A program made the position numbers and the translations under genes. From positions 172,541,098 through 172,605,097 of the forward strand of contig NC_062217.1 in NCBI RefSeq assembly GCF_902686445.1: DNA of 64,000 nt. Reading direction: 5' to 3'. Numbering within the stretch: the stretch's first letter is position 1; each line of letters opens with the position of its first letter. Shown here one piece after another: positions 45,815 through 55,925 of the stretch. Source of the stretch: Sciurus carolinensis. Lineage: Eukaryota > Chordata > Mammalia > Rodentia > Sciuridae. Under the pieces are notes generated by a model. That model did not search any database. It was not told the DNA's origin and saw nothing but the letters and a program-made list of their open reading frames with translations.

Positions 45815-46050
45815 TGGCCCCACCTTACCCCCAAGCAATAATCTGTGTCCCACCTCAGGTCCTTTGCACGTGCTGTCTCTTCTGACCTCGCTTGCCACCT
45901 CTACTCAGCTGAACTGCCTTCTCAGAGTCAGGGTCCTTGACTTCCATCTGATAGTGCCTGCCTTCCTCTCTGCCCGCTCCAGAGCACAGTTTCACATGGC
46001 ACATTTACAGTCAAGTTCGCAGCCTAAAATACAGGTTCTGTGACACACAG
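45815..46050 (+). repeat. L2 LINE relic, sense
   Basis: CCTCAGGTCCTTTGCACGTG, CTGTCTCTTCTGACCTCGCT, CTGCCTTCTCAGAGTCAGG follow the well-known L2 segment near its 3' end. It is a short, old fragment. Confidence 0.6.
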
Positions 46051-47164
46051 TGGGGCTTTTCCCCTCTGTCCCTGTGTGATCCCAGTATGTATCTCTTCCA
46101 GTCCACAGCAGGGCCAGTGGTGCTATGCTCTAGTGCTGAGTTCTTTTCCTTTATTTTGCACCATTTTCAACAATGCACGTAAAACAATGGAAAGTGACTT
46201 TGTAAAAGTAGTTTGACAGAGTGGTCTGGGCATTGTGTCTTTTTGTTTTGGAACAAGTTATCCTTAAAGACGATGTTATGTAGACCTGGGCTGCAAAAAG
46301 TATCTTCTGAAGCCACCTCAGCCCCTCTGATAGACACTTTATTGCAATGATTTTTTTTTTTTACTGCCATGTATTTATATAAGGATCCTTCCTTCCCTTC
46401 TACCTGCAAACTCTGGTTTGAAGATAGAGATAGCTGAGAAATAAAGATAAGGGGAAACCTACGCACCCTGCTTCTGAATCTTCTAGCTGCGTGTGCACCA
46501 CAGCACTCAGGGAGTGCATATAAAGGCAGGGGCAGCCTTAACAGAAAGTAATGCAGATCAGTGGAAAGACAACATTCAGGAATTAGAGAAAGTCCCCTTG
46601 CCTAGATCTCAGTTAATTTTGGAAGATCTCAGAAATTCTTGGCAGGATCTATTACAAAATTTCCTAGACTCTTATTTAAAAAATTATTAAGCCCTTGGAG
46701 ATGATGACAGGAGAGCATGGGGAGCTTTCTCAGTGGGAGACCTGTGCGACTGGACAGGTCACACACTTGTGAAGGGGCTTGGAGTCCTGGCGGGTGGAAG
46801 TCAAGAGTATCGATTTCTCAGCTGATAGCGGAGAGGCAGGAAAAGGAGGTTGGCGTTGTAGCATTCGGACTGCGCCTGGCGAAGGAATTGCCACTCACAT
46901 GGGGTAAATTCTATCTATTATCCTGACTTGTGGAGAGAACATGGCTGAAAGTTGTGCGATGGAGAGATGTCCCCTCTGGCTGATGACAAGGTGGAGGTTG
47001 TGCTGGTCAAGACTGGACAACTAGTCAGGGCAAGTGCCCTTGCCCTCTGGTGTGTGTGCCCACTTCGAGGAAGGAAGGAGGTAGGGCAAGGTGCCGTGTG
47101 CACGGAATAATCCGAATGCCCAGAGCCCAGGAAAGGGCGGGAGGAGGGGGACCACACATTAGCC
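46051..47164. other. Unassigned non-coding sequence
   Basis: AT-rich around 46130-46700, with a T-run at 46350-46362. A 65-codon + strand frame (46493-46690) is preceded by a TATAAA-like word at 46519-46524, but it lies inside that frame and there is no supporting homology. I do not call a gene. Confidence 0.4.
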
Positions 47165-47600
47165 TGCGGCACTCAATGCAAATCCCAGAGAAAAAGTCAC
47201 GTCAAAGAAAAGTGCCGAGAAGTTCCAAGTGGACCTTCTCTTTAACCCTGTGAGCTGCCCTAACTGTGTTCTCAGCCTTCGGGGGGTGACGCGCTCCCTG
47301 CTCCTCCCGTCCTTACCTGTTCTCCTTCTTGGTTGTGTTCTGGCCTCCCCTGGCTTAATTGCATGGGCTGTCACGTGGTGGTGTCTCATTAGCAGGACGC
47401 CTTCTCGGGTTCGTACTTAGCAGAAGATGATCCATGACCTGCTCTCAGCGTGCGACTCTGCAATGCTGGCTTCTGTTCCAGATGACTTGCTGAGTTAGCA
47501 GCCTCGGCTGGGCGGTGGAGCTGCCCTCCCCAGTTCCATATGTACAGGATGCTAATTAACGAGGAGGACCCGCCATAGGCTCGCGCGGGGAGACCATCCA
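47165..47600. promoter_or_regulatory. Candidate regulatory block with perfect octamer site
   Basis: A perfect octamer ATGCAAAT lies at 47176-47183. GGCTTAATTGCATGGGC near 47351 and GATGCTAATTAACGAGG near 47549 are homeobox-type sites. The block has a few CpGs and no recognised repeat. It is a motif-based guess. Confidence 0.25.
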
Positions 47601-47929
47601 AGTCCCAGCGCCTCTCTCAGAAGGCCTGGGTCTTTCCAGATCCTCTGTCTCCCTCTTCTCCTCCTGTGCTGATGAGAGATTGCTGTTTCTTCTCCCCCGT
47701 TCCTGAATCCACTCACCTAACCACAGAGTGGCAGGGTGTCTGTCAGTCCCTAGTCAGTCTCTTTGACAAGGAGGCACCTGCTCAAATGCCCACTGCAGTG
47801 CTGGTTCCCAGGGGTGCAGATGAGGTGTACCGTCCGGGGTGCCCTGTGGCCTGTGTTATCACCGGGCAGTGGGATGTACCTATGGACACTTAGGTGTTTG
47901 CAAGTATTCGTTTTCATCTTTAAAAGAAG
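47601..47929. other. Unassigned non-coding sequence
   Basis: Nothing recognised between the regulatory candidate and the L1. Confidence 0.5.
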
Positions 47930-48605
47930 TCTGGTCACGATGAGATGCTACTTCCTATGCACTAGGATGGCTACTGTAGGAAACAGGCTGGTGTTGGTGG
48001 GGACATGGCGAAATCGCCTCCCGTGTGCAGCTATAGGAAACGTGAAACGCGACAGCTACCACAGAACACGGTATGGCATCTCCTCCGACATGGACCAACC
48101 ACGCAGCTCAGCAATTCCACCTCTGGGCCCACACAAAGAAGTAGGGTCTCAGCCAGCTGTTGGTGACATGGTGATCATAGCCCATTCTTCACAGCAACAG
48201 GTAGGAGCAACCCAAGTGCCCACTCGTGGAAAGTAGACACACAAACTGTGGTCTGTGAACAAGTGGGACATCATCTGACTCACAAAGGAAGCAGGTTTTG
48301 ACCCCTGCTGCAACGTGGACCAACTTTGAGGACACTTCTAGGTGAAATAAACCAGTCACAGAAGAACAGACCCTCTTCAGTTCCATTTACCAGGTCCTAG
48401 AGTAGCTGAGCTCAGGACAGAAGGTGGTGGCCAGGGGTGGGACAGAGGGGACGCGAGTCAGTGACTCCTGGGCACAGGTGCAGCTTGGGTAGGTGAAAGC
48501 CCTATGGGACAGAGGGTGGTGGTGTTGGTGGCTGCCACTGGACTGCATTCCACAGTGGTTAAGATGGGCATCTTGCACTATGTGTGTTTTATCACCGTTT
48601 GTAAA
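47930..48605 (+). mobile_element. Old L1 LINE 3' end, sense
   Basis: Anchor words in L1 order: AGGATGGCTACTGTAGGAAA, CAGCTCAGCAATTCCACCTC, CACAGCAACAGGTAGGAGCA, ACCCAAGTGCCCACTCGTGG, AACGTGGACCAACTTTGAGG, GTGAAATAAACCAGTCACAG, GTGGTGGCCAGGGGTGGG and a terminal GTGTGTTTTATCACC near 48580. It is 5'-truncated and diverged, without coding capacity. The long frame at 47763-48236 is part of it. Confidence 0.8.
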
Positions 48606-51454
48606 AGGACCTGACTGGCTGGAAGAAATCTCAAGAACAGTGTTGATGAGGACAAGTCAGTGTGGACCCTAGAGCGGCTGCTGCCACTGCTCCTCGGCCT
48701 TCCCTGTCACCACTGGAGCCTCCCAGATGGTGGCTCACACCCGGGCAGGGTCGTGGGGCGCCTGGGTGTGTGGGGTGGACATCCCCGCCCAGGAGCGGGT
48801 GCCGGCCTGCCTGGCTCAGGTCGGCCCGCGGGAGCCGGGCGCTCGCAGAGATCCATCTTCATTCTGGCAGGGCCGCCGCTCGCCCCGCCAGCCCGCGCTC
48901 GGTCAGCTCTGGTCAGGAGTCCAACCTGGTTCCAGCTCCAATTTTGGAAGCGTTGCTGCGAATTAAAAACCAGTCGAAGGACGGGAAAGGGCTGAGTGAA
49001 CAGCTGCTCTGCCCCGCCGTGCTGCCAAGCCTAAGTGAGGCTCCAGGAAGCACGGGGCCATGAGGGAAGCGGCCCAGCAGGAGCAGGCAGGGCCCCAGCA
49101 ACGGCAGGGCCTGCCCCAGGGTCGTGGGGCCCTGGGGGCCCTGGGCGCGGGCTGACTGCCCTTGTCCATGAGGAACACACAATGGAGATCCGACTGACAG
49201 CTCAAGTAGCTGATGAAACTGAGGACCGAGACAGGTGGTGGCCAGGGGTGGGACACCTCTTGGCTCTCCTACGAGCGGCAATCTATGCGGAGCTGTTCCC
49301 TGCACTTCCTTCTCCCTTGTGGTCGGTCTCCGTACAGACCCTCCTCTGATTAGCCGACCCGCCTCTGCACCCGATGCCAAGGTTGCTAAAGGACCAGGGG
49401 AGGGTGATCACCTCCCCGCAGCTGGCTCTCCAGGGGGTGGGAGCCGACAGGAGTGGGTGTGGTCAGGGAGGACGTCCAGCGACGGGAGACCCGTGAGGGT
49501 TGGGGAAGGTCCTGGAATTGGGCGTCCTTGCTGTCGGTCACAGTCGGGGCCCATGCCTGTGGGTACTGAGACCTAGGCAGAATTTCATTGTGGTTCAACT
49601 TTTTTCACTGCTCAAATAACATTCAAGGATGATGTAGAAACTCCTTTCTCTCTTCTCTAGAGGCTTACTGGGTGGTCCCTTCCGTTCTTTCCTCTTACCT
49701 GTGCGAGGCAGCGGGAGCGTTTCGTGGCCCATGCTGTGCTTTCTTACTGGATGAGAGCGTGGTCACACGGTTATTAGTGCTTTCAGGGTCATTCATACAT
49801 GATTTCAGGTGACTTAACATTCCCATCCGGTCGGCATGCTCAGCAGCCCCTCTTGCCGTGTGTTTTAGGCCAGGTTTCATTTTCAGTTATTTTGATGACG
49901 GGAATCGGGCGTATCTTTGTGAAAGCAGTGATTTTCTTTCTTAGTTCCTGAGGTCAAGGAGTCGTGACCCGCCCGAAGCTGCTCTCCGACTGCCACGAGC
50001 AGCACCCCTCCCCCAGCCTCATGGCCGGTGGGTCCCAGCAGGGACGCGCCTTTTCTAAAGTGTACGTGGGGCATTTCAACCAGCACTCGGCCGGCCGGCA
50101 GCTGCCGGGGCCTTGACGCCCAGGTATGGAGTCTCCCCACCTCATCTGCTGTTCTGTAAGTGTTTCTTTCTGCTGGCCTGGGGCGACGGGCCGGTCCGAG
50201 CTGGGCTCCTTCAGGGGAAGCGGAGTTGAGAGCACAAAGGTGAGCAGACCAGGGGAGGGAACAGCACATCCTGATGAGCCTGCGGGCAGGGGAGCCAGGG
50301 CAGGTGGTGCAGCTGCTCCGGGGAGTCCAGGGTGGGAGCTCCGGAAGGGGAACTGGGCTGAGTCCTGGGGCAGGAGGTAGCGGCTAAGGTGAGCAGATGG
50401 GCTCCCCTGGCAGAGGGAAGGGAAGGGGTGGGAGACCGGGGGGAGGCCTTCAGGAGCCCCGTGGGCAAGGGGGTAAGGGCAGGGAGGTAGCAGGCAGGGC
50501 TGGGGCAGCCAGCAGGGCGGAGCATGAGCCCGCAGGTCGGGCTGAGGCCTGGCCCTGCTTCTAGGGTGGAGGGAGGCGGAGTTGCCAGGCACTTTCTCAC
50601 ATTTTTGACATTTTTATCTTGACTCAAAAAATAATTTTCCTGAATCTACATGGGAGGTTCCTGGGTGATCCCTGGGGCAGGAACTTGACCAGCCGGGCTA
50701 TGCTGGGCTCAGAGAGTGGTTTTCCTCTGAGATCTGCAAACGGCCATCGTGCCTCCCACAAAGCCATCGAGATGCTCTGCAGAGGGGGGTTTCCAGGGCT
50801 TTGGGAGGCCCACTCCTTGCTTGTCCAGAATGGCACACAGTCAAGACCGAAGCAATGGAGGAACTTTCTAGACTTGGTAAATCTCTTCTTTCAGGAAAGT
50901 CCACCTAAAGTGACCACTTTCCGCCTCTTCCTCTGACCTGTGCCCACATAGGAACCTACTTTCCCATTTCTGAGAGGCAGCCACAAGGTCCTGAAAACTG
51001 CCACAGCTCTTCCTCCCTGGGACGTCCCCAGGACTTGCTTTCCCATGAGTTGTGTTAGCACCTTTCAGTGTCTCGGGAGTCACTGAAAAAGAGGCCGGGT
51101 GGGCAATGAAAAAATGTAGCAGATGAATTGCTAGTTATTATGAGTGTCTCACTGAGCGCTGGTTGGTCACCTGCTGCTGCTCTGTGCTGCTTCTGGGTAA
51201 AGGTATTAGTCATTTATGATCGTGCTTTGGATAAGTGCATTGATAAACAGCCATATTTAGAATCACTCAGACGTGTGGTTCTAATGAACATTTTCGTTTT
51301 ACGTTGTTCTAGTCCTCAAATCTCATGTGGAGTTTTGATCTAGTATTAAGGCGTATGCCGTGTACACAGTACAGTACATAAAGGTGCCGCTAGTAATTCA
51401 CGTGCAGCTTCATGGGGCTTTATCTCTGCATCCACTGGGCTCAAGGCAGAGCAA
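48606..51454. other. Unassigned sequence with a CpG-containing patch
   Basis: A GC- and CpG-richer patch lies at 48770-48905 (GGTCGGCCCGCGGGAGCCGG). Overlapping frames on both strands reflect GC content. 51110-51360 is AT-richer with several TAGTTATTA/TTTATGA words. No gene, RNA or repeat can be supported. Confidence 0.45.
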
Positions 51455-51980
51455 GCCCTCCTCCCAGAGGTTTATTTCCTGCCCCTTGTTACCCAGCACA
51501 CCCCTCCCCAGGGAAGCCACTCCCCGGGATCATTCATCACCTGGCATTTGTTCCTGCTCACTGCTGGCGTAAGATAGCCATGCCCTGTATGCTCTTTGTC
51601 CTTGGCCTCTTTCCCTCAACAACGAGGGAGGCTCGGCCTTGAGCTGCACGTATCCATAGCTGGTTGTTTATTCAGTCCCCGAATTTGTTTACTCATGATC
51701 CTGTTGATGGACACCTGGGTTCTTTCCAGCTCAAGATGATTGCTCCTGATGCTAGTGGGAGTACCCTGTACGAGTCTTACTTTGGACATATGCACTCACT
51801 TCTCCTGAACTCGCCCAGGGCTGGGATTGTTGGGGCATAGGACAGGTGTGCATTTAAATTGTGCCAAGGTCTTTTTAAACGTGTGGTTGTGCTAATCTCC
51901 TTGCCCATGAAGTGTATGTTAATAGCTCCAGTTGCTCTGTGTTCTCGCCAACACTTGCTTTGTCTCACATTTCCTTTAAC
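51455..51980 (-). mobile_element. Old L1 LINE fragment, antisense
   Basis: The + strand follows the reverse of an L1 3' region: GGTTGTTTATTCAGTCCCC, TCCTGTTGATGGACACCTGG, GTTCTTTCCAGCTCAAGATG, GGGCTGGGATTGTTGGGGCA, GTTCTCGCCAACACTTGC. It points opposite to the L1 at 47.9 kb and so is a separate insertion. Confidence 0.75.
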
Positions 51981-52237
51981 GCTGTGTGTGTTTGTAATAG
52001 GTGCGTGTGTTTCCAGGGAAACCAGGGAGATACATTGTGAAAGTTGAGATTAACCAAGTGCCTCAATTCTGTTGGCAGAGGACTTGCAACATGTCTGAAG
52101 AGTGAGGGAAAAGGGTAAGGCAGTGTCTGAGGACAGAGCAGGGAGTGTTCAGTTCCACTTTGGAAACCTTCCTAACGGGACCAAATACACAGAGAGGGTG
52201 TTTGAGAAAAATGGCAAATCTGGGGCTATCGGTCAGG
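51981..52237. other. Unassigned short interval between L1 and LTR
   Basis: No repeat or gene recognised. Confidence 0.4.
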
Positions 52238-52649
52238 TGCCGGCAGGTGATTGTATACTCAAATAACTCTGACCAAAAGACCTGCAGGTAAAACTTAGAG
52301 GAGGAAAAGTTTATTTTGGCTCATGATTTCAAAGATTCATTCCATGGTCAGCCGAATTCATAACTCTGGGTCTGAGCGAGGTAGAATATCATAGGGGAAG
52401 GGCGTGGAGGAGGAAAGCAGCGCAGGGCATGTCGGTCAGGAAGCAGAGAGGACTCTCCCCAGGAACAGAACATAAATCCTGAAGGCACGGCCCCAGGGAC
52501 CCACCGTCAGCCACACCCACTGCCTACAGTCACCACCAGTGAATGGAGTTGATCAGGCCATCGCTCACGATCCAGCGTTTCTCCCTGAACATTCCTGCAC
52601 TGTCTCTCACATGAGTTTTGGGGGGACACTTCTTATCCAGATGAAAACA
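52238..52649 (-). mobile_element. Solo LTR, same MaLR-type group as 42266-42669, antisense
   Basis: Shared words in shared order with the LTR at 42.3 kb: GAGGAGGAAAAGTT, GGTCAGCC or its variant, GCAGCTCAC-type and GGAAGCAGAGAG, CCACCTCC or variants, and CTCACATGAG.TTTTGGG.GACA near the right end. It is more diverged than its sister and I could not find a convincing 5-bp target duplication, so the limits are less certain. No internal retroviral sequence. Confidence 0.72.
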
Positions 52650-53942
52650 CTCGGTAAATACCCAAAGGAATAGCATTCCCAGAACTGACGAATTGTAACA
52701 GAAACACCAAGAGAGTTCACACAGCTGTTCAGAGACTCCAACAACGGGTCTATGAGCCTCAGTTTTGAAACATGGGGGCCTCTGGAAGTTCGCCTTTGTG
52801 GTCCCTAAAGACAGAAAGGCACAGCTCCTCCTCTGATGGTGGCTGTTGGTTTGTGACGATGTCCAAGGTCACAGTCCTCACAGCTGGATGGCTCTGGCGT
52901 GCCTCTCCACGAGACCCTGAGAGCCACACAGAAAGTTTTGGCGACCCTGACTTTGCAGCACACACGCGCTCTCCCTGTGCCAGCTGCCACCGTTGCGGAG
53001 TCCACGGTGAAAGCGCAGCTAACGCCTGGCCACATGACTTGAGTTCTTGCGGGTGGCATTCTCTGCAGTCTGGCTCCGTGTGGCCTGCAGCTGACAGACA
53101 CGCTTCCTGTTGCTTTGCCTCCCAGCCTTCCTTTCCCCCTTGCCTGGCAGGACTGCAACCCTTCTCCAGGGGAACATACCCTCCAAAACCCTGGGCTGAC
53201 GTGTGGGTGGACCTGTGCCCAGGTCACAGCAGGTGGCAAACCCATCCCCTGGGCTTCAGTGACTGGCCGAGAGAAGGGTCCAGGACTCAGGTCAGGCTGG
53301 TGGGTACCCATGAGGGTGCTGGTGGAGGGCAGGGTCCCATGTTCTGAGCATTGGTCCTGAGGCTGATAGCCAGGGAAGGAGGGCTGAGAGTGGCGTCCTG
53401 GTGGCCGGTCACACCAGGACCCGACGTTCCTCTGAACGACTCATCCTGTCTGACGAGCTGGAGCCAGTTTCCCTGGTGTGTCCTGCTGCTCTCACCCTCC
53501 ACCACGTGGCCAGTACTGTGGCTCTGTGAAGGGCACCTGGGGAAGGGCTTGGCTGCGCCACAGAGGGGAGTGTAGGACGATGGCTGGTGGGAAGCCGTGG
53601 ATCCATTGCAGGACACTGGACATGGCAGCCACCTGACATGGCCAACTGGAGGCTGGCTTTAAACAGGGCGACTGGCCCTGAACAGAGGGCAGAGATGGCC
53701 AGGCAGCGTGTGAGGGGCGGGGGTCCAGCGAGCCAGCGGGCAGGCTCAGTCCTCCTGGGAGCTGGCCCCGCGCGCTCATCTGTTCTCCTGCAGATGGTGC
53801 CCCATGCTGACCTCGCCTGAAGGGTCAGGGACTGTGAGGGTGCCGTGAAGCAGGGTGGGGCCCGGGGAGGATTAAGGCCTCCCATCTGCGGTGCAGTCGC
53901 AAGACAGTTGTTGGGAGCATGCTTCTGTGCTGCCTCCTCTGG
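52650..53942. other. Unassigned non-coding sequence
   Basis: GC-rich mixed DNA with overlapping frames (191 codons + at 52772-53347, 168 codons - at 52805-53311) that match no family. No repeat was recognised. Confidence 0.45.
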
Positions 53943-54105
53943 CGCGCACGCGTGTGTATGTGCGTCTGCATGTGTGTGCGTGTGCGTGTGCATGTGTGCG
54001 TGTGTGTGCATGTGTGTGCGTGTGCATGTGTGCGTGTGCGTGTGCATGTGTGTGCGTGTGCATGTGTGTGTGTGTGCGCATGTGTGTGCATGTGTGTGCG
54101 TGTGT
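53943..54105. repeat. Alternating purine-pyrimidine tract (GT/GC rich)
   Basis: About 160 bases of TGTGTGCG and GTGCATG units alternate purine and pyrimidine almost without break. Such tracts are prone to Z-DNA and to length change. They create the His-Thr and Cys-Val repeat frames on both strands, including the 265-codon minus frame, which I reject as a gene. Confidence 0.93.
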
Positions 54106-54689
54106 TTTTGGTTCTTATTTTGAACCTCATTCTCCCCTATGGCAGATTTCTTGGCCCTGGAATGTCCACAGAGGAAGCGAACCCCTCCCTGGTGAGGCTC
54201 TGGCATTCTGGGTGAGAGAGGAGCCGGAGCCTTGTGCCCAGGTGGGGTGGCAAGGACGCCGCTGGGCCTTCACCCTGGCACTGGTTTGGAAGCACCTCCC
54301 GTCCTAGCCCGGGCAGCCCAAGCGGTCTGATGGCCTCTCATCTCAGCCGGGCTGCAGACCACGTGCCATTGCCTAGCAGTCCTCATTGTGGTGCGGAGGT
54401 GCAAAGGCAGTTGTCTTTGATGTGTCAGAAGCAGAACAGCGATTTCTGACTTCCTTTCCTGGAGCCAAGTCTTCCCAAACCTCAAGCCGGGGAGATGATC
54501 TGAGGAGTGTGGGGACGGTGCCCGAGCCCACCTGGTGTGTGAAGAGCGTCTGGAATTCCATGAAGGCACGTGCGTTATCGAGTTGGCGGTCAGGAACTAT
54601 CCTCCAAACTCCAGGAAAGGAGAGAAGGATTTCTTTTTTTTTAAAGCAGGCAAGAAAGTTGAAAGTAATTAGAATGCACTAATTAAGAA
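54106..54689. other. Unassigned non-coding sequence
   Basis: No gene or repeat was recognised. A short T-run lies at 54632-54641. Confidence 0.5.
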
Positions 54690-55300
54690 AAATAATAATA
54701 GCAACGTTTTGAATCGGTGCCTAGCCTGCGAGTGGATGCAGCTCCTGGCCAAGCACCACGTGCCCGCTGCCTGTCAAGTTGTCACGTGTCCGTCCTGAGG
54801 TATGACCGTGGGGGCGTGTTTTGAAATGCTTAATCGCTGGCATTGTTTACTGAGAGAACTGTACAGCCTCACTTGGGCATCTAATCTCACGGCATCTGCT
54901 GTCGATGTCACCAATTTACGTATTCAGAAAGGAGAGTAGAAAGTAAATGTAGAAAATACGGATAATACATATAACTCACTGGTATGCAGGACAAAAGAGT
55001 TTCCTTTGGACAGTCGACACCTTGGAAACGGCCAGCCCGTCATCCGATGTGAGCCATGTTTTGCCAAGTATCCTGGCGGTCACATCTGCCATCACCACCT
55101 GTGACCATTTTCTTCCTCTTTTGCACTAAATAATCAATTACAAGATTCTGGGTTTCTCTCCCCTTCTCATTTATTACTGGCTCAAGACCTTGCTTCCGAT
55201 GGTGCCGAAGGGAGAGCCCGGGCTCTTTCTGCTTGGGAGGACGGGCACACAGGGTGAGGCCATTAGCCAGGCTGAGGATAGTTACGGTCATTGACAAGGC
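54690..55300. promoter_or_regulatory. Candidate conserved non-coding element
   Basis: AT-rich, non-repetitive DNA with CATTGTTTACTGAGAG near 54841 (forkhead-type TGTTTAC), CATCTAATCTCACGG near 54879, GATAATCAATTACAAG-type sites near 55130 and TTTATTACTGG near 55170. The frames here are short. The call is motif-based. Confidence 0.25.
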
Positions 55301-55590
55301 ATGTGAATATCTGCTCTGGAAATGCGTCGACAGGTAGAGACTCACAAAACTCAGTACTGCTGAAGGTTTGGGGCTGAGCCAGGCTCTGTCTGGGCTGTTT
55401 GGAATGTTCAATTGTCATGAACTTTCTGGGGACTGTTTGGCACACGCCTCTCTCCACCATCGAACCCCATAGTTTCTATTCTGTGAAGCCATCCTGCAAA
55501 AATGGTCAGTACCTGTCATACAGTAGGAGCTCAAACTTGGTGACAGAATAAAAATGTAAGGACAGGTATAGAGAAAAATAGATTTTTTGC
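55301..55590. other. Unassigned interval with a small L2/MIR-like patch
   Basis: The words CAGTACCTGTCATACAGTAG near 55505 and GAGCTCAAACTTGG resemble the L2/MIR 3' end (sense). The rest is unassigned. Confidence 0.35.
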
Positions 55591-55925
55591 GGCAACATCC
55601 CCTGCTTTGATTGAAGCAACCTAAATGTCCAGTAAAAGGGGAATCATTAAATTGTAACAGATTACTAGGCATCATTAAAAATGAGGTTTACTGAGTTTTT
55701 AATAGGACAACAATACTCATAAAATGTTAAATAAAGATGTGAAGCGATGTTCACTATAACCTAAAAACATACATGCCTGGAAAAGAGGGATCATAAAATT
55801 ATAGATGATTTTTAATTTGTTCTTTGTAACTCTCTAGTTTTTCAAAGTTTGCACATCATATAGGTTTATGTTTGTGTCTTAATAATGTTACTTATTTTAA
55901 ATATGAAGAAAGAAAAATATTCTTC
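55591..55925 (+). mobile_element. Old L1 LINE 3' end, sense
   Basis: The order matches an old L1 3' UTR: GAAGCAACCTAAATGTCCAG, TAAAAGGGGAATCATTAAAT, GGCATCATTAAAAATGAGG, TGTTCACTATAACCT, ATTTTTAATTTGTTCTTTG and TTTTTCAAAGTTTGCACATC. It is a truncated, inactive copy of the same kind as 20.05-20.34 kb. Confidence 0.65.

Noticed and set aside
46493..46690. Small 65-codon frame with a TATAAA-like word
   Set aside because: The TATA-like word is inside the frame, there is no homology, and AT-rich DNA gives such words by chance.
48770..48905. CpG island promoter
   Set aside because: The CpG-rich part is too short and has no core promoter, exon or splice context that I could support.
53409..54206. 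265-codon minus-strand frame with long His-Thr repeats
   Set aside because: Its repeat part is just the translated GT/GC microsatellite at 53943-54105.
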